A stretch of 64,000 nucleotides of DNA from Stenotrophomonas lactitubi (GCF_002803515.1 NZ_PHQX01000003.1:163175-227174); one strand, 5' to 3'. Shown: positions 15,851-25,325, counted from the first letter of the stretch. Translations and numbers: made by a program. The notes: a model not told the origin generated them from the letters alone.

Positions 15851-16530
15851 GCCGATCGGCTGAACAGGTAACCACGGCCGCGCACGGTCTTGATCCGCTC
15901 GGGCTGTTCCGGGTTGTCGCCCAGCTTGCGCCGCAGGCGCGAGATGCGTGCATCGATCGAGCGGTCCAGGCCATCGAAGGCGATGCCGCGCAGGCCGCGC
16001 AGCAGCGCATCGCGGTCGAGGATCTGGCCCGCGTTGCCGGCCAGCAGGAACAGCAGGTCGAATTCGGCGGTGGTCAGCTCCAGCAGGCGGCCCTGCAGGT
16101 GCACGTTGCGGGTGGACGGATCGATGCTCAGTTCACCGAAACGCAGCGCTTCATCGCGTGGCTCGACCCGACGGTGGCGGCGCAGATGGGCGCGCAGCCG
16201 GGCCAGCAGCACCCGCGGTTCGATCGGCTTGCCGATGTAGTCGTCGGCGCCCAGTTCCAGCCCCAGCACCTGGTCGATGTTGTCGGTACGGGCGCTCAGC
16301 ACGCAGATGATCCCGTCATAGTGGGGCCGGATCTGCCGACACACTTCGAAACCATCCTGGCCCGGCAGGCCGATGTCGAGCAGGACCAGCGCCGGCTTTT
16401 CGCTGAGGATCCGGGCGATCGCGCGCTGGCCGCAGCGCTCATGGGCGACCTGGTAACCGTGGCGCTGCAGGTAGTCGCTGACCATCGTGCCCAGCCGAGC
16501 GTCGTCTTCAACCAGTACGATATCCAGCAT
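15841..16530 (-). CDS. OmpR-family response regulator, RstA-like
   Basis: 229 residues. The receiver domain shows VEDDARLGTMV, phosphoacceptor LLDIGLPGQDGFEV and DDYIGKPIEPRVLLAR; the winged helix has LTTAEFDLLFLLAGNAGQIL and RSIDARISRLRRKLGDN, ending RIKTVRGRGYLFS. The wording of the receiver and DNA-binding domains matches RstA. It precedes and overlaps the kinase. GGAGG at a suitable distance supports the ATG at 16530. A GTTACA-type direct repeat resembling the RstA box lies 170 bases upstream, in the gap shared with the asparagine-synthetase-like gene. Confidence 0.9.
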   Translation of the reverse strand: MLDIVLVEDDARLGTMVSDYLQRHGYQVAHERCGQRAIARILSEKPALVLLDIGLPGQDGFEVCRQIRPHYDGIICVLSARTDNIDQVLGLELGADDYIGKPIEPRVLLARLRAHLRRHRRVEPRDEALRFGELSIDPSTRNVHLQGRLLELTTAEFDLLFLLAGNAGQILDRDALLRGLRGIAFDGLDRSIDARISRLRRKLGDNPEQPERIKTVRGRGYLFSRSAWG

Positions 16531-16701
16531 TTACAAGGCCTCCGGGGCGCTTCCGTACCGCCGTGGCACGAGCGCGGCGATGCTATCCCAGCTGTCGGGC
16601 CGCCCGGGTCCTGGGGGCGGGCGCCATTCAGCCGGGGTTGCTGGCGCACGGGCCGGGCCTCAGGCCGGGCAATGACTTGGCTGCAGGGTAGCAATCCGGT
16701 T

Positions 16702-16716
16702 GTTACAAAACGTTAC
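16702..16716. promoter_or_regulatory. GTTAC direct repeat resembling an RstA box
   Basis: Two GTTAC units, 16702-16706 and 16712-16716, stand ten bases apart (one helical turn), the usual arrangement for OmpR-family regulators; the first continues to GTTACA as in the enteric RstA box. It lies between the RstA-like gene (leftward) and the asparagine-synthetase-like gene (rightward). I see nothing else clear in 16531-16875. Confidence 0.45.
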
Positions 16717-16875
16717 GCAAGGCGCGCCTGCGGTGACGGTCGCTGACAGCGCTACGACTGACGTGGCGCGCGGCGGGGCGGAGCATGGCAGCTCTCCCCA
16801 TCCGCGTGCCGCCCTCATGCCGTCCGCCTCCTGTCCCGTGCTTTCCCTTGATTGCCATTGCCATGGAGGCCAGCG

Positions 16876-18777
16876 ATGAGCGGCGTGGTCGGGGCCTGGC
16901 TGCCGCCTGCCGACGACGAGCAGCTGCTGCAGCAGCTGGCGCCGATGCTGCGGGCGCTGCAGCAGCGCGGCCGCGGTCGCATCGGTTACTGGACCGATGC
17001 CGACGCAGGACTGGCCCTTGGTCATTGCCGCGCGCCGACCGACATGCCGTTGCAGCCGCTCAGTTCCAGCTGTGGGCGTTACGTGCTGTGCCTGGATGGC
17101 CGCATCTACAACAGGGCGGCGCTGCAGTCGCAGCTGCGCGATCTGCCGCGCAGCTGCACCGATGCACGCCTGCTGCTGCAGGCCATCGTCGAGTGGGGCG
17201 TGCAGCGTGCGCTGTCGCGCATCGAAGGGGCGTTTGCGTTCAGCGTCTGGGACCGCCATGCGCATGAACTCTGGCTGGCGCGCGACCCGGTCGGCGAACG
17301 GCCGTTGTATTACGGGTGGTACCAGGGCCAGTTCCTGTTCGCTTCGGAGTTGAAAGCGCTGCAGGCCTTCGCCGGGTTCGCTCCCAGCATCGACCAGGAT
17401 GCATTGAGCCTGCTGCTGCGCCATGACTATGTGCCTGCGCCGCATACCATCTATCGCGGCATCCACAAGCTGGTGGCCGGGGCGATGCTGCGCGTGGACC
17501 TCAACGACCATGCCGCCGGCGGATCAACGCAGGCGACGCAGGGAGGCCATCGCTACTGGTGCGCGCGCGATGCGATGCAATCAGCGCTGCAGGAGCCGTT
17601 GCAGCCGGCGCCCAGCCTGGAGCAGGCCACCGACCAGTTGGAGGTGGTGCTGCAGCAGGCGATCGCCGCGCGCATGCATTCACCCGTGGCCTGCGGTGCG
17701 TTCCTGTCCGGCGGTACCGATTCGTCGCTGGTGGTGGCGATGATGCAGGCGCAATCGGCGTTGCCGGTCGAAGCATGGACGGTGGGTTTCGATGACCCCG
17801 GTCACGACGAGAGCGACTGGGCCTCGCAGGTCGCCCGCCATCTGGGCGTGCATCACCACCTGCACAGGATGGACAGCCGGCAGGGTCTGGATCTGCTGCA
17901 GCGCTTGCCGCAGGTCTGGTGCGAACCGTTCGCCGATGCCTCGCAGCTGCCCACCTTGCTGGCCAGCGAGCTGCTCGGCGCGCGCAAGCCGGTGGCGTTG
18001 ACCGGCGACGGCGGCGATGAACTGTTCTTCGGCCACCCAAGCTACGGCCGCGCGTTGCGCAATGCGCGCCTGTGCGGTGGCCTGCCGGACTGGGTGCGTG
18101 ATCTCGCGCGGCGTGGCAGCAGCCGCTTGAACGTGGAGCGGGGGCGGCTTGGCGGTTGGCGGGCACTGGTGGCCGAAGTGGCGGCCAACGATGTGGAGGG
18201 GCATTACCTGCAGCGCGTCACCCGCTGGCGGCAGCCGACCCAGGTGGTGTTGGGCGCACGCGAGCCGGCGACGATCTTCCAGCAGCAGGACACCGCACTG
18301 CCGGCAGAAGCACGCATCCAGCTGCTGGATTTCCGCATGGATCTGGCCGAAGGCATCCTTGCCAAGGTCGACCGTGCAGGCATGGCGGCCGGCGTGGAAA
18401 CGCGCTCGCCGCTGCTGGACATGGAGGTGGTGCGCCTGGCCTGGCGCCTGCCGCAGCACCTGAAATACCACGACGGTGAGCACAAGCGGATCCTCAAGCA
18501 TCTGCTGTCGCGCTATCTGCCCGCACCGCTGGTCTATCGTCCCAAGCGCGGTTTCGGCCCGCCGATGGCGCGCTGGCTGGCCGGCCCACTGCGCGACTGG
18601 GCGGAAGCACTGCTCGATCCGCAACTGCTGCGCAACCAGGGCTGCTTCGATGCGGTGCGCGTGCGCGCGATCTGGGAGGCGTTCCTGCGCGGCGAGCGCA
18701 AATGGCATACGCACCTGTGGAACGTGTTGATGTTCCAAGCGTGGTACCAGCACTGGCACGGCAACCGCGGGCGCTGA
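16876..18777 (+). CDS. Asparagine-synthetase-like protein with degenerate glutaminase site
   Basis: 633 residues from the ATG at 16876, supported by GGAGG at 16865-16869. The fold is that of AsnB: an N-terminal class II glutaminase-like domain (1-190) and a C-terminal ATP-pyrophosphatase domain with SGGTDSS (278-284) and LTGDGGDELFFG (375-386). However, the N-terminal nucleophile is gone: the protein starts MSGVVGAW where active enzymes start MCGI. The usual NGEIYN reads DGRIYN (residues 74-79) and the RGPD region is RGRGR. The synthetase half looks intact. It probably cannot use glutamine and may use free ammonia or another amine, or make a different bond. No operon partners adjoin it. Confidence 0.85.
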   Translation: MSGVVGAWLPPADDEQLLQQLAPMLRALQQRGRGRIGYWTDADAGLALGHCRAPTDMPLQPLSSSCGRYVLCLDGRIYNRAALQSQLRDLPRSCTDARLLLQAIVEWGVQRALSRIEGAFAFSVWDRHAHELWLARDPVGERPLYYGWYQGQFLFASELKALQAFAGFAPSIDQDALSLLLRHDYVPAPHTIYRGIHKLVAGAMLRVDLNDHAAGGSTQATQGGHRYWCARDAMQSALQEPLQPAPSLEQATDQLEVVLQQAIAARMHSPVACGAFLSGGTDSSLVVAMMQAQSALPVEAWTVGFDDPGHDESDWASQVARHLGVHHHLHRMDSRQGLDLLQRLPQVWCEPFADASQLPTLLASELLGARKPVALTGDGGDELFFGHPSYGRALRNARLCGGLPDWVRDLARRGSSRLNVERGRLGGWRALVAEVAANDVEGHYLQRVTRWRQPTQVVLGAREPATIFQQQDTALPAEARIQLLDFRMDLAEGILAKVDRAGMAAGVETRSPLLDMEVVRLAWRLPQHLKYHDGEHKRILKHLLSRYLPAPLVYRPKRGFGPPMARWLAGPLRDWAEALLDPQLLRNQGCFDAVRVRAIWEAFLRGERKWHTHLWNVLMFQAWYQHWHGNRGR

Positions 18778-18811
18778 GTATTCCTTGCGCGACGAACTCA
18801 TTCTGCGCGGC

Positions 18812-18905
18812 GCAGGGCGGAGGCCCTTGCGTGCGAATGTCCTCCGGCGCCGGCCGGTGGCCGTCACCTCCCCCTTTACTTCGCACGCAAGGGCCTCCGC
18901 CCTGC
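18812..18905 (+). repeat. Long palindrome A with 42-base loop (variable-arm type)
   Basis: Arms 18812-18837 and 18880-18905 are perfect inverse complements over 26 bases (GCAGGGCGGAGGCCCTTGCG...). The 42-base loop (18838-18879) starts TGTCCTCCGGCGCCGGCC and ends CCCCCTTTAC. The same loop recurs, inverted, in palindrome B, where the arms are unrelated. It lies in the 569-base gap between the convergent asparagine-synthetase-like gene and queD. Confidence 0.9.
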
Positions 18906-18976
18906 ATGGGGAGATCTTCGGTGGCCTCGGGAAAAGCAGCGATCTGCGCGCCTGGGCCCCGCAAGCCGAGCGTCGT

Positions 18977-19068
18977 CGTGGCCGGTAAGGGTTTGGACAA
19001 AGTAAAGGAGGAGGGGGCGGCCGCAGGCCGGCGCCGGGGGACATTTGTCCAAACCCTTACCGGACACG
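18977..19068 (-). repeat. Long palindrome B, inverted partner of A
   Basis: Arms 18977-19001 and 19044-19068 match over 25 bases with one mismatch (CCGGTAAGGGTTTGGACAAA inside). The 42-base loop 19002-19043, read on the minus strand, starts TGTCCCCCGGCGCCGGCC and ends CTCCTTTAC, about 36 of 42 identical to the loop of A, while the arms share nothing obvious with those of A. Confidence 0.9.
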
Positions 19069-19124
19069 GCGAGGCCCATCCGGTCGCGGCTGATCCAGGC
19101 GAAGAAGCCTGCCTGGCGGAGGCG

Positions 19125-19162
19125 AAAAAAAAGACCCGGCAGAGGGAGGGATCTGCCGGGTC
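19125..19162 (-). terminator. Strong leftward terminator of the candidate sRNA
   Basis: An 11-base-pair stem with loop UCCCUCCC (19144-19151 on the plus strand as GGGAGGGA) followed on the minus strand by eight T residues. Confidence 0.85.
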
Positions 19163-19254
19163 CGGATTGCATGGGGGGAGGGACCCATGCAATGAGCGTG
19201 GGCGTCGCGCCAGTGGCTGTTGCCAGTCGCATCCGCCGTGCATTTGTATTGATG
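19125..19254 (-). ncRNA. Candidate small RNA with two identical UCCCUCCC loops
   Basis: On the minus strand a promoter, TTGCAA (19288-19283), 16 bases, TATGCT (19266-19261), predicts a start near 19254. The transcript would fold into a hairpin with stems GGCG/CGCC, then ATTGCATGGG/CCCATGCAAT (19193-19184 and 19175-19166), then a terminator GACCCGGCAGA/TCTGCCGGGTC (19162-19133) with an eight-U tail (19132-19125). The last two hairpins expose exactly the same loop, UCCCUCCC, able to pair with Shine-Dalgarno sequences. No convincing reading frame fits inside. C-rich loops recall the Xanthomonas sRNA sX13; homology is not established here. Confidence 0.65.
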
Positions 19255-19260
19255 CAATGC

Positions 19261-19288
19261 AGCATACGCCGATCATGCGGCATTGCAA
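19261..19288 (-). promoter_or_regulatory. Promoter TTGCAA-16-TATGCT for the candidate sRNA
   Basis: Both boxes are near consensus with a 16-base spacer, and lie directly after the U-tract of the queD terminator. It reads leftward into a terminated 130-base segment with no gene. Confidence 0.55.
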
Positions 19289-19289
19289 C

Positions 19290-19320
19290 AAAAAATATGA
19301 AGGCGCCGTTTCCGGCGCCT
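19290..19320 (-). terminator. Leftward terminator after queD
   Basis: On the minus strand AGGCGCCG, loop, CGGCGCCT (19320-19301) is followed by TCATATTTTTT. It begins 27 bases after the queD stop codon. Confidence 0.8.
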
Positions 19321-19346
19321 GGATTCCTTTCAGATCAGTGGGTTGA

Positions 19347-19709
19347 TCAGGCGGCAGGGCCGCGGTAGCGGCAGCCCGAGGTGCAGGTTTCGTGCACCGT
19401 GATCTCGCTCAATGCCGGCAGGACGGGCTTGAGCTCGTTCCATATCCACACTGCCAGATTCTCGCTGGTCGGGTTCTCCAGGCCGGGGATGTCATTGAGA
19501 TAGTGGTGGTCCAGGCGGTCGTAGATCGGCTGGAAAGCCGCCTTCACATCGCCGAAATCCATGATCCAGCCGGTCTGCGCACCCGGCTCGCCCTCCACCT
19601 TCAGTTCCACCCGGAAGGAGTGGCCGTGCAGGCGCGCGCATTTGTGCCCCGGCGGCACGTTGGGGAGGCGGTGCGCCGCCTCGAGCATGAAGACTTTGAA
19701 GATTTCCAT
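19347..19709 (-). CDS. queD: 6-carboxy-5,6,7,8-tetrahydropterin synthase
   Basis: 120 residues, the normal length. Zinc-binding histidines are seen in EAAHRL and CARLHGHSF (with catalytic Cys24), followed by [33 protein letters not shown] and the C-terminal [12 protein letters not shown]. It converts 7,8-dihydroneopterin triphosphate to carboxytetrahydropterin for queuosine (7-deazaguanine) synthesis. It stands alone here without queC, queE or queF. A TACAAT box (19721-19716) lies only seven bases before the ATG and there is no Shine-Dalgarno sequence, so the mRNA may be leaderless. Confidence 0.93.
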   Translation of the reverse strand: MEIFKVFMLEAAHRLPNVPPGHKCARLHGHSFRVELKVEGEPGAQTGWIMDFGDVKAAFQPIYDRLDHHYLNDIPGLENPTSENLAVWIWNELKPVLPALSEITVHETCTSGCRYRGPAA

Positions 19710-19780
19710 GTCGCGATTGTACGCCGCAGGCGCCCGATCAGCCCGGTCCCGCGTTGTCCTTTCGTGAAGAAATTCTTTCC

Positions 19781-19828
19781 ATCCGGATGAAGAGATGATA
19801 GTTTCTCTTATATCCGTATGAAGAGATG
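19781..19828. promoter_or_regulatory. Direct repeat before the TonB receptor gene
   Basis: ATCCGGATGAAGAGATG (19781-19797) and ATCCGTATGAAGAGATG (19812-19828) differ at one base and are 31 bases apart, about three helical turns. A TATATC -10-like box lies just inside the second copy. This looks like a paired operator for the TonB receptor and peptidase genes, or possibly for queD on the other side. The regulator is not known. Confidence 0.5.
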
Positions 19829-19904
19829 TTATTGGCCGCAGCCCGGCCAGGCATGGATTACTGCGGAACTTACCTCGTCCTTCCACTACCTCCCCCACAT
19901 CGTC

Positions 19905-22532
19905 ATGCCCCAGCACACCCTGCTCGTGGCGGCCCTGGCCGTCGCTCTGGCCGCGCCTTTGTCTGCCGCCGCCGAAACCACCGCCGACGCCAGTACCCTG
20001 GCTGCCGTGCGCGTCACCGGTTCCAACATCAAGCGCGCCGATACCGAAGCCTCCAACCCCGTGCAGGTGATCGGCCGCCAGCAGCTGGAACAGACCGGCA
20101 AGGCCACCGTGGCCGATGTGCTGCGCTCGATCTCGGCCAACACCGGCAACGCCAGCAACGAGACCACCAACAACGGTTGGGCATCGGGCTCGGCCGGCAT
20201 CGGTCTGCGCGGCCTCTCGCAGAAGAACACGCTGGTGCTTCTCAACGGCCGGCGCCTGGCCAACTACGGCTTCCCGGCCGGCGGCCTGTCGGACACCTTC
20301 GTCGATCTCAACGCGCTGCCGCTGGTGGCTGTCGAACGCATCGAAGTGCTCAAGGACGGTGCATCCGCGGTGTACGGCAGCGATGCAGTGGCCGGCGTGG
20401 TCAACATCATCACCCGGCAGAACTTCGAAGGCGCCGAGATCGGCGGCAGCTTCGGTGGCGCCGACCAGGGCGGCCTGCACGAGCAGAACCTGAAGTTCGT
20501 CGGCGGTCTGGGCGACATCGACAAGGATGGCTACAACATCCTCTTCAGCCTGCAGGCCTACAACCGCGAGCGACTGGACCAGGACGAGCGCAACCTGACC
20601 AAGAGCGGCATCTACAGCGACCAGCCCGGCGGCCGCTGGAACGGCTGGTCGGCCAAGGGCGCACGCTATCTGGTCAATGGCACCTCCGTGCCGATGCTCG
20701 ATGCCAACGGCAACTGCCCCACCGGCACCACCCGCGTGGCCAGCGCGCCGATCGACGGTCTGGCCGGTGATACCTGCGGCTTCAACCAGGCCCCGTTCAC
20801 CACCCTGATTCCCTCGACCAAGCGCTACCAGGCCTACGCCAACGGCACCTTCCGCCTTGGCGACAACGTCGAAGCGTTCGGCGAAGTGCTGTACAGCCAG
20901 ATCAAGAGCGCTGCCTGGTTCGGCAGCAGCCCGTTCTTCACCCTGGAAAGCGGTCGCTTCGCACTGAACGCGCAGACCGGCCTGGCCGAGCCGGTGTCGT
21001 CCAACCTGCCGGCCGGCAATCCGTACAACCCGTACGGCCGCGCGATTCCGATCGAATACACCTTCTTCGACCTCGGCGGCACCATCAAGACCAACCGCTC
21101 CACCGCCTATCGCGGTGTGTTCGGGCTGCGTGGCAACACCGAGAAGTGGGACTGGGAAGTGGCCGCATTCGGCGCGCGCAGCAGCGAGCGCGAAACTGTC
21201 TCCGGCGGCTTCGCCAACCGCTGGGCGCTGGCCAACGCACTGGCGACCGGCAGCTACAACCTGCTGAACCCGGCGGCCACGCCGCAGTCGGTACGCGATT
21301 CGATCAACATCGCCACCCTGCGTCCAGCCGAGTCGGTGCTGCAGGGCATCGATGCGAAGATCTCCGGCAGCCTCGGCCACACCTGGGCCGGCGACATCGG
21401 CTTCGCCGCCGGTGCCGAATGGCGCCGCGAGAAGCTCGATTCGAACAACCCGTGGCAGATCGACGCCGGCCTGCAGGTGCGCCCGGCGATTGCCGAAGTG
21501 CACGGCGAGCGCAAGGTCAGCGCCGCCTATGCCGAGGTCAACGTGCCGCTGGCATCGACCCTGGAGCTGTCCGCCGCCGCCCGCGCCGATCATTACGATG
21601 ATTTCGGCGACGCGTTCTCGCCCAAGCTCGGCCTGCGCTGGCAGCCGCTGGATTTCCTGCTGGTGCGAGCCTCGGCGTCGAAGGGCTTCCGTGCGCCGTC
21701 GCTGTCGGAGAACTCCAACAGCACCAGCATCGCCTACGGCAGCGTGGTCGACCCGCGTGATCCGGACGTGCCGGGCTCGCGGCAGAACCCGACCTTCTTC
21801 ACCGTCGGCAACAACGACCTGAAGCCGGAGCGTACCAAGAGCGTGAACTTCGGCGTGGTGCTGTCGCCGTGGTCGAACACCAACCTGAGCATCGACTACT
21901 ACCGCATCCAGCTGGACAACCTGGTCGGTACCAACAACACCCAGACCCTGGTCAACGACAACGTCGCCGGTGCCGTGCAGCGCGATGAGCGCGGAAAGCT
22001 GCAGGCGGTCTACAACCGCTACCAGAACCTGAGCGAGCTGAAGACTTCGGGCATCGACGTCGAGCTGCGCCAGCGCATCCCGACCACCGCCTTCGGTGAC
22101 TTTACCCTGACCTCGGCCTACACCCACGTACGCGACTACCGGCGCCCGACCGTGGTCGGCGGCCCGTTGGTGGACTATGCCGGCAGCAACCTCGGCGCCA
22201 CCCTGCCGAAGAACAAGGCCACCACCACCCTCGACTGGAAGTACAGCGACTACACCGCTGCGGTGACCTGGTACTACACCAGTGGCTACGACCAGAAGGC
22301 CAGCACCGCCGCCGCCGCGGTGCAGAGCCGCGTCGATGCCTACAACCAGTTCGATCTGTACCTGGGCTACACCGGCATCGAGAACCTGACCGTGTATGCC
22401 AAGGTGCAGAACCTGGGTGACAAGACGCCGCCGTACGACGCGTCGTTCCCGGGCATCCGTGCGCCGTACGACTTCAGCCAGTACGACCTGCGTGGCCGCT
22501 ACTTCACGCTGGGCTTCGATTACCGCTTCTGA
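19905..22532 (+). CDS. TonB-dependent receptor
   Basis: 875 residues from the ATG at 19905, chosen because a clean signal peptide follows ([20 protein letters not shown]); an in-frame ATG at 19818 would add 29 residues but disrupt it. The plug domain shows [40 protein letters not shown] and [20 protein letters not shown], and the protein ends FTLGFDYRF with the barrel-terminal phenylalanine. It is of the large xanthomonad/Caulobacter type whose substrates include sugars and peptides. The M14 carboxypeptidase gene 64 bases downstream suggests peptide uptake. A direct repeat upstream may regulate it. Confidence 0.9.
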   Translation: MPQHTLLVAALAVALAAPLSAAAETTADASTLAAVRVTGSNIKRADTEASNPVQVIGRQQLEQTGKATVADVLRSISANTGNASNETTNNGWASGSAGIGLRGLSQKNTLVLLNGRRLANYGFPAGGLSDTFVDLNALPLVAVERIEVLKDGASAVYGSDAVAGVVNIITRQNFEGAEIGGSFGGADQGGLHEQNLKFVGGLGDIDKDGYNILFSLQAYNRERLDQDERNLTKSGIYSDQPGGRWNGWSAKGARYLVNGTSVPMLDANGNCPTGTTRVASAPIDGLAGDTCGFNQAPFTTLIPSTKRYQAYANGTFRLGDNVEAFGEVLYSQIKSAAWFGSSPFFTLESGRFALNAQTGLAEPVSSNLPAGNPYNPYGRAIPIEYTFFDLGGTIKTNRSTAYRGVFGLRGNTEKWDWEVAAFGARSSERETVSGGFANRWALANALATGSYNLLNPAATPQSVRDSINIATLRPAESVLQGIDAKISGSLGHTWAGDIGFAAGAEWRREKLDSNNPWQIDAGLQVRPAIAEVHGERKVSAAYAEVNVPLASTLELSAAARADHYDDFGDAFSPKLGLRWQPLDFLLVRASASKGFRAPSLSENSNSTSIAYGSVVDPRDPDVPGSRQNPTFFTVGNNDLKPERTKSVNFGVVLSPWSNTNLSIDYYRIQLDNLVGTNNTQTLVNDNVAGAVQRDERGKLQAVYNRYQNLSELKTSGIDVELRQRIPTTAFGDFTLTSAYTHVRDYRRPTVVGGPLVDYAGSNLGATLPKNKATTTLDWKYSDYTAAVTWYYTSGYDQKASTAAAAVQSRVDAYNQFDLYLGYTGIENLTVYAKVQNLGDKTPPYDASFPGIRAPYDFSQYDLRGRYFTLGFDYRF

Positions 22533-22596
22533 TCCACCCGCCGCGGCCGACCACCCCGTGTGGCCGGCCGTGTTGCCATGTTTCTGGGGAGTCACC

Positions 22597-25191
22597 GTGT
22601 CCTTCCACCGCCGTGCTGTTTTCCCGCTGTTGCTTGCCGTCGCCACCGCCGTATCGCTGCCGTCTGCGGTGCATGCGCAGAGCGCCTATTTCTTCCCGAA
22701 GACTACCGATGCAGCGGCATTCGATACCGCCATTCCCACGCCGGAGCAGTTCCTCGGCTATCCGATCGGCAGCCGTTACACCCGCCACGACCAGCTGGTG
22801 GCTTACTTCCAGGAGCTGGCCAAGCACTCGGACAGGATCAGCGTGCGCGAGATCGGTCGCAGCTATGAAGGCCGCCCGCTGCTGATTGCCACGGTCACCG
22901 CTGCCGGCAACCACGCGCGGCTGGAACAGATCCGCCAGCAGCACGCGACCCTGGTCGATCCGGCACAGCCGCGCAGCGCTGCCGGTGACAGTCCGGTGGT
23001 GGTGTGGCTGGGCTACAGCGTGCACGGCAATGAGACCTCCAGCGGCGAAGCGGCGATGCTGACCGCGTACTACCTGGTGGCCAATCGCAGCGCGGAAACG
23101 CAGCAGTGGCTGCAGCAGGCGGTGGTGCTGTTCGATCCGGCGCAGAATCCCGATGGCCGCGACCGCGCCGCCAACTGGCACAACGCCTGGGCGTCAGATC
23201 CGGCCTCGGCCGATCCGGCTGACAAGGAGCACGTAGAACCGTTCCCGCAGGGCCGCACCAACCACTACTTCACCGATCTCAACCGCGATTGGCTGGCGCT
23301 GACCCAGCAGGATTCGCGGCCCAAGGTGGCGCAGTTCCACCAGTGGTACCCGAACGTGCAGATCGACTTCCACGAGATGGGCAAGGACAGCACGTACTAC
23401 TTCGAGCCATCGCCGAAGAGCATGCATAGTCCGTTGATCCCGGCGGCATCGTACGAGTTCAACAAGACCCTGGCCAAGTACCACGCCCAGGCGCTCGATG
23501 CGCTGGGTTCGCTGTACTACACCGGTGAGAACTTCGACAATTTCTCGCCCGTGTACGGCTCGACCTATCCGGACTTCCACGGCGCGGTCGGCGTCACCGT
23601 CGAACAGGCCAGCTCGCGTGGTCGCGTGCAGGAATCGGTGAATGGCCTGTTGACGTTCCCGTTCACCATCCGCAACCAGGTTGCCACCGGCTTGGGCACG
23701 GTGCGCGGTGCAGTGACCGAACGCAACGCCCTGTTCGATCTGCAGAAGCAGTTCTTCCAGAGCGCGCTGAAGCAGGCCGCACAACAGCCGGTGAAGAGCT
23801 TCGTATTCGGCGACGCGCATGATCCGGCATTGACCCGACGCCTGCTGGAACTGCTGTTGCTGCACAGGATTGAAGTGCATGCGCTGGATCGCGCCGTCAC
23901 CGTGGATGGCCAGCGTTTCGAAGCGGGCAGCGCCTACGTGGTGCCGGTGCAGCAGGCGCAGTTCCGGCTGGTCCATTCGATCTTCGCCGAGACCCCGCCG
24001 ATCAAGGGCGACGTGTTCTACGGCAGCACCAGCTATGCGATCGCCCCGGCCTACGGCGTGGCCTCTGCCGGCAGCCGCAGCCGCATCGACGGCGGCGCCC
24101 GCGTGCTCGAGGTTCCCGAAGTACAGGGCGGGGTGATTGGTGGTGAAGCGGGCTTCGCCTACGTGATCGACTGGCGCGACTACAACGCGGGCCGCGCACT
24201 GGCCGGCCTGCAGGCCAAGGGCTTGTCCACACGTGCCACCTTCCAGCCGTTCACCGCCAGCACCGCACAGGGTGACGTGGCCTTTGCCGGTGGCAGCATC
24301 GTGGTACCGGTGGCCGGGCAGCCACTGCAGGGCGCGGTGCTGCAGGAAGCGGTCGCCGCCGCAGCGCGGGCAGCCGACGTGCAGGTGCATGCGCTGTCCA
24401 GTGGCCGCAGCCGCGATGGCATCGACCTTGGCAGTGACGGCGTCAAGGCACTGCGCAAGCCAGCAGTGGCGCTGGTGATGGGCGAGGGCGTGGCCGCCAC
24501 CGAAATCGGTTCGGCCTGGTTCCTGCTCGACCAGCAGCTGCGCCTGCCGGCCAGCAAGCTGGACCCCCAGCAGCTGGGCAAGGTATCGCTGGACCGCTAC
24601 ACCACGATCGTGCTCTCCGGCGGCACCTACACGGGCATCGACGCAACCGCGGTAGCGGCATTGAAACGCTGGATCCAGGCCGGCGGCTCACTGGTCACCT
24701 ATGGCAGCGCTTCAAAGTGGGCGATCGAACAGAAGCTCGCCGACGGCGAGAAGCTGGGCAAGGAAGAGGACGCGGGAGACACCGCGCGCCGCGCCTTCGG
24801 TGACCAGCGTGATATCGCCGCGATCGAGCGTGTCAGCGGCAACATCCTCAGCGCCGACGTCGATCCCAGCCACCCGTTGGCATTCGGCGTGCCGCGCCGG
24901 CAGCTGGCGATCAACAAGGAGAACACGGTCATCCTGCAGCCGAGCGCGAACGGGTTTTCCACGGTGGTGCGGATCGATGACACGCCACGGGTGAACGGGT
25001 ATCTGTCCGAGCGCAACCGCAGTCGCGTGGCGGGCAGTGCGTGGCTGCTGGTGTCGGCGCAGGGGCAGGGCAACGTGATCCTGTTTGCGGATGATCCGGC
25101 GCATCGCAAGTACTGGCATGGCACGGACCGGTTGCTGATCAATGCGATCTTCTTTGGGAATCTGGTGAATCCGAGTAAAGCGCGGGGTTGA
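22597..25191 (+). CDS. M14-family zinc carboxypeptidase, exported
   Basis: 864 residues from the GTG at 22597, supported by GGGGAG at 22586-22591. A signal peptide (about residues 1-27, ending VHAQ) precedes the M14 catalytic domain. Zinc ligands are visible as VHGNE (His143, Glu146) and DFHE (His259), and the catalytic glutamate as GVTVEQASS (Glu336). The second half (about 390-864) resembles the class I glutamine-amidotransferase-like fold often attached to bacterial M14 proteases. It would trim peptides in the periplasm, feeding or fed by the TonB receptor encoded just upstream. Confidence 0.88.
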   Translation: MSFHRRAVFPLLLAVATAVSLPSAVHAQSAYFFPKTTDAAAFDTAIPTPEQFLGYPIGSRYTRHDQLVAYFQELAKHSDRISVREIGRSYEGRPLLIATVTAAGNHARLEQIRQQHATLVDPAQPRSAAGDSPVVVWLGYSVHGNETSSGEAAMLTAYYLVANRSAETQQWLQQAVVLFDPAQNPDGRDRAANWHNAWASDPASADPADKEHVEPFPQGRTNHYFTDLNRDWLALTQQDSRPKVAQFHQWYPNVQIDFHEMGKDSTYYFEPSPKSMHSPLIPAASYEFNKTLAKYHAQALDALGSLYYTGENFDNFSPVYGSTYPDFHGAVGVTVEQASSRGRVQESVNGLLTFPFTIRNQVATGLGTVRGAVTERNALFDLQKQFFQSALKQAAQQPVKSFVFGDAHDPALTRRLLELLLLHRIEVHALDRAVTVDGQRFEAGSAYVVPVQQAQFRLVHSIFAETPPIKGDVFYGSTSYAIAPAYGVASAGSRSRIDGGARVLEVPEVQGGVIGGEAGFAYVIDWRDYNAGRALAGLQAKGLSTRATFQPFTASTAQGDVAFAGGSIVVPVAGQPLQGAVLQEAVAAAARAADVQVHALSSGRSRDGIDLGSDGVKALRKPAVALVMGEGVAATEIGSAWFLLDQQLRLPASKLDPQQLGKVSLDRYTTIVLSGGTYTGIDATAVAALKRWIQAGGSLVTYGSASKWAIEQKLADGEKLGKEEDAGDTARRAFGDQRDIAAIERVSGNILSADVDPSHPLAFGVPRRQLAINKENTVILQPSANGFSTVVRIDDTPRVNGYLSERNRSRVAGSAWLLVSAQGQGNVILFADDPAHRKYWHGTDRLLINAIFFGNLVNPSKARG

Positions 25192-25221
25192 GGCATTACG
25201 CGCCGAACTGACGCTGGGATT

Positions 25222-25325
25222 GGGAGGACGGATGGGCCGCGCAGGACACGCCGCAAGTACGTCCCTGTAGGCTCGTAGGCGCCATCCATGGCGCCTGCGG
25301 TCCTGCGCGGCCCATCCGTCCTCCC
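25222..25325 (+). repeat. Long palindrome C with 52-base loop (variable-arm type)
   Basis: Arms 25222-25247 and 25300-25325 match perfectly over 26 bases (GGGAGGACGGATGGGCCGCG...). The 52-base loop (25248-25299) reads ACGCCGCAAGTACGTCCCTG, TAGGCTCGTA, then an inner hairpin GGCGCC-ATCCAT-GGCGCC, then TGCG. It lies in the gap between the M14 peptidase and rhlE, which converge. Confidence 0.92.

Noticed and set aside
18778..19346. Small protein genes in the gap between the asparagine-synthetase-like gene and queD
   Set aside because: Open frames here run across palindromes and terminators and have no ribosome sites; a non-coding RNA explains the promoter and terminator better.
19347..22646. A 1099-codon open frame on the minus strand covering the TonB receptor and queD
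   Set aside because: Only its last 120 codons are queD. The rest is antisense to the TonB receptor gene, has low-complexity valine/glycine/alanine composition, and is an artefact of high GC content.
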